Assembly: GCA_034659915.1 (NCBI GenBank)
Contig: JAYEID010000014.1
Coordinates: forward strand, 1-58,390
DNA: 58,390 nucleotides
Reading direction: 5' to 3'
From: Patescibacteria group bacterium
GTDB taxonomy: Bacteria; Patescibacteriota; WWE3; JAUXAW01; JAYEID01
This document shows, piece after piece, positions 56,142 to 58,390 of this stretch. Position numbers and translations under genes: made by a program. The notes beneath the pieces were generated by a model. That model was not told the DNA's origin. It saw only the letters and a program-made list of their open reading frames with translations, and did not search any database. Each line of letters opens with the position of its first letter. Positions within the stretch are counted from its first letter, which is position 1.

Positions 56142-58217
56142 ATGAAAAAGAGATATCAACCAGAAAAAACTGAAAATAAAATTTACCAAATGTGGGAAGA
56201 AGGCGGTTACTTCAAACCAGAAATTGATAAGAGCAAAGAGCCGTTTGTTATTACATTGCCACCTCCAAACGTGACTGGGGGGCTACACGCAGGGCACGCT
56301 TTGTATATATTAGAAGATATTATGATTCGCTATCATCGGATGAAGGGTGACGCTACCCTCTGGGTTCCTGGCTTTGACCATGCCTCCATCGCAGTGGAAT
56401 ATCTTGTTACCCAACAACTAGCAAAAGAAGGTAAAACAAAGCAAGATATTGGACGAGAAGAATTTCTAAAGCGCGCACATAACTTTGCAAACCAGTCAAA
56501 AAAATATATCCGAAACCAATTAAAAAGACTAGGGTTTTCCTTGGACTGGTCGCGGGAAGCTTATACCATGGATAAGGAGCGCTCACGCGCTGTAGAAGAG
56601 GCCTTCCATCGCCTTTATAAAAAGGGTCTAATTTATAAAGGCAACTACATTATCAATTGGTGCCCTAATTGTCAAACAGCTCTTTCTGATCTTGAAAATG
56701 AGCATAAACAAGAGAAAGGAACTCTTTATTATATAAAATATGGACCCATAACCATTGCCACTACCCGTCCAGAAACCATGTTCGCAGATGTTGCAGTTGC
56801 TGTTCACCCTCAAGACAACCGTTACCAAGACATGGTTGGTGAACAAGTACCGCTCCCTCTAACAACTAGAAAATTACCCGTAATCACAGATACACTGGTA
56901 GATCCAGAATTTGGTACAGGAGCTTTAAAAATAACACCAGCCCACGATGAAACAGATTTTAATATTGGCAAAAAGCACAATCTAGAAACTCTAAAAGTCA
57001 TAGATAAAGAAGGATTATTAACAGACTTAGCAGAAAAATTCGCTGGATTAACTGTGGCAGAAGGACGCAAGCAAGTTGTAGAGGCTTTAAAAGAAAAGGA
57101 ATTATTAATAAAAGAAGAACCTGTCCAACATAATATAGGACATTGCCAGCGATGCGGAACTCGCACAGAACCCTTAATTTCTAAGCAATGGTTTGTAAAG
57201 ATAAAACCTCTTGCTGAGAAAGCTTTAAAAGCTGTACGGGAAGGAAAAGTACAAATTGTTCCGGAAATGTATAAAAAGGTTTTTTTTCACTGGATGGAAA
57301 ATATTCATGATTGGTGTATTTCCCGTCAACTTTGGTGGGGGCACAAAATACCACTGGAAGGAGAAACAGACATACTCGACACTTGGTTTTCCTCGGCTTT
57401 ATGGCCAATGTCTGTTTTTGGGTGGCCAGAAAGCACAAAAGATTTACAATACTTTTACCCCAACACAGTTAGAGAAACTGGACATGACATACTATTTTTC
57501 TGGGTAGCTCGTGAAATTATGATGTGTATGGAAATGAGCAATGAAGTACCTTTTGAAACAGTATACTTGCATGGCTTAGTGCGCGACAACCAAGGAAGAA
57601 AGTTTAGTAAAACTAAAGGGATAGGCTTTGATCCTTTAGAAATGGTTGAAACATATGGAACAGATGCCTTAAGAATGGCTCTAATCATAGGAAATGCGCC
57701 GGGAACAGATTTGAAAATAAATGAAGATAAAGTGCGAAGCTACCGCAATTTTGCAAATAAAATTTGGAATATTGGAAGGTTTATATACAGCAACCTAGAA
57801 AAAAACAACTGGCTAGAGTGGCAAGATATTCCTAAATTAGATATAGCACATACTAAGTTAACAAACAAAGATAAAAAAATTATAAAAGAATGGCATAACA
57901 CCCTTGAATACGTTACAAAAAATATTGACCACCAGAACCATAATTACAGATTTGATTTGGCAGGAAAAGAATTGTACCAATTTATATGGCACGAATTTGC
58001 TGACAAGTATATTGAATATTCTAAAGAAGACTTATACAGTAACTCAGAAAAAAAGAAAAAAGGTAAACTTACAATCCTCCGATATATATATTACAATACA
58101 CTAAAAGCTTTACACCCTTTCATGCCTTTTGTAACAGAAGAAATTTGGCAACGCTTACCACACCAAAAATACAAACCTCTAATTGTAACTACCTGGCCAA
58201 ACCCAATTAAAAGTTGA
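56142..58217 (+). CDS. valS: Valyl-tRNA synthetase, shortened form
   Basis: 691 aa, about 180 fewer than a typical ValRS. HIGH-type motif GGLHAGHALYILEDIM (about 47), the editing domain (IATTRPETMFADVAVAVHP, FGTGALKITPAHDETDF), RQLWWGHKIP and KMSKS variant KFSKTKG are present. After WGHKIP the usual Cys-rich insertion (about 60 residues) is missing: LEGETDILDTWFSSALWP follows at once. The C-terminal coiled coil is also absent. It is 14 nt after the frameshifted GT2 gene and probably under the T-box-like leader. It ends in TGA. Confidence 0.96.
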   Translation: MKKRYQPEKTENKIYQMWEEGGYFKPEIDKSKEPFVITLPPPNVTGGLHAGHALYILEDIMIRYHRMKGDATLWVPGFDHASIAVEYLVTQQLAKEGKTKQDIGREEFLKRAHNFANQSKKYIRNQLKRLGFSLDWSREAYTMDKERSRAVEEAFHRLYKKGLIYKGNYIINWCPNCQTALSDLENEHKQEKGTLYYIKYGPITIATTRPETMFADVAVAVHPQDNRYQDMVGEQVPLPLTTRKLPVITDTLVDPEFGTGALKITPAHDETDFNIGKKHNLETLKVIDKEGLLTDLAEKFAGLTVAEGRKQVVEALKEKELLIKEEPVQHNIGHCQRCGTRTEPLISKQWFVKIKPLAEKALKAVREGKVQIVPEMYKKVFFHWMENIHDWCISRQLWWGHKIPLEGETDILDTWFSSALWPMSVFGWPESTKDLQYFYPNTVRETGHDILFFWVAREIMMCMEMSNEVPFETVYLHGLVRDNQGRKFSKTKGIGFDPLEMVETYGTDALRMALIIGNAPGTDLKINEDKVRSYRNFANKIWNIGRFIYSNLEKNNWLEWQDIPKLDIAHTKLTNKDKKIIKEWHNTLEYVTKNIDHQNHNYRFDLAGKELYQFIWHEFADKYIEYSKEDLYSNSEKKKKGKLTILRYIYYNTLKALHPFMPFVTEEIWQRLPHQKYKPLIVTTWPNPIKS

Positions 58218-58236
58218 GTAATTAACCAAGTTCAAC

Positions 58237-58390
58237 TTAGGGCACAGGATCGTAACCACCTTTATTCCACGGATGGCATCTAATTATTCGCTTAAAACCT
58301 AACCAAAGTCCCTTTAGGATTCCATACTTTTCAACAGCCTGATAAGTATATTCTGAACAACTAGGCTCGAATTTACAAACTCGATCAGTT
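58237..58390 (-). CDS. yidD: Membrane protein insertion efficiency factor (partial, 5' end beyond window)
   Basis: 51 residues visible: [20 protein letters not shown] and [20 protein letters not shown], the conserved YidD core with its three Cys and the CHPW motif. YidD helps YidC place proteins into the membrane and is usually next to rnpA, yidC and rpmH, which would lie beyond the right edge. It converges on valS with a 19-nt gap. Confidence 0.93.
   Translation of the reverse strand, partial: TDRVCKFEPSCSEYTYQAVEKYGILKGLWLGFKRIIRCHPWNKGGYDPVP

Noticed and set aside
1-58390. CRISPR array
   Set aside because: No set of regularly spaced direct repeats of 23-47 bp was seen and no cas gene; the repeats present are short palindromes around tRNAs.

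Overview
The window looks like a stretch of chromosome from a Patescibacteria/CPR-type bacterium. The evidence is the compact gene style with many small membrane or exported proteins of no clear family, a stand-alone 5'-3' exonuclease in place of the N-terminal domain of DNA polymerase I, a shortened ValS, a group I intron in a tRNA gene, several single-domain GIY-YIG proteins and many short palindromic repeats. I cannot name the phylum. TAA, TAG and TGA all act as stop codons, so the code looks standard.

Layout. 1-8.0 kb (minus strand): an ABC transporter fragment, thpR, recF, mutM, a GT4 glycosyltransferase, a flap exonuclease and ftsH. 8.1-10.6 kb: tRNA genes (two CAU, one UAU), palindromic repeats, ftsB, a tyrosine recombinase and a frameshifted GIY-YIG gene. 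11-15.5 kb: one minus-strand operon with indolepyruvate:ferredoxin oxidoreductase (iorA, iorB), a YbaK-type deacylase, a small membrane protein, a ferritin-like protein and an aromatic-amino-acid-type permease. It reads as an amino-acid fermentation module. 15.6-19.1 kb: ppa, trxA, a YibE/F protein and a deacetylase-like/glutaredoxin-like fusion. 19.3-26 kb: an iron-sulfur/metal module of two MinD-type ATPases with inserted ferredoxin domains, a CcdA/DsbD-like protein, a CDF transporter fused to a NifX-like domain, two NifX-like proteins, DUF134 and DUF5320. It is preceded by a near-perfect promoter with a palindromic operator candidate.

26-30.6 kb holds exported and membrane proteins, DUF3795 plus cupin, and an AT-rich sulfotransferase. 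30.6-33.5 kb is an island of unrecognised genes, all with AAGGAG-type Shine-Dalgarno sites, two shared promoters and one paralog broken by a TGA at a conserved Trp. 33.5-34.6 kb is a tRNA-Asn locus with a 234-nt group I intron, two GIY-YIG genes and a direct repeat of the tRNA 3' end that suggests a small tRNA-targeting element. 34.7-41.7 kb: rpoD-dnaG, five tRNAs, comF, tmRNA and smpB. 41.7-52.4 kb: envelope and polysaccharide genes (O-antigen ligase plus TPR, UbiA-type prenyltransferase, MraY/WecA-type transferase, GT39, GT2). 52.5-58.4 kb: metG, GT2 genes, a T-box-like leader before a GT2-valS unit, valS and partial yidD.

Two cross-cutting patterns stand out. Many housekeeping genes have a -10 box only 9-11 nt before the start codon and no Shine-Dalgarno site, which suggests leaderless mRNAs. 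GC-rich palindromes begin exactly at the encoded CCA end of several tRNA genes and the tmRNA gene.
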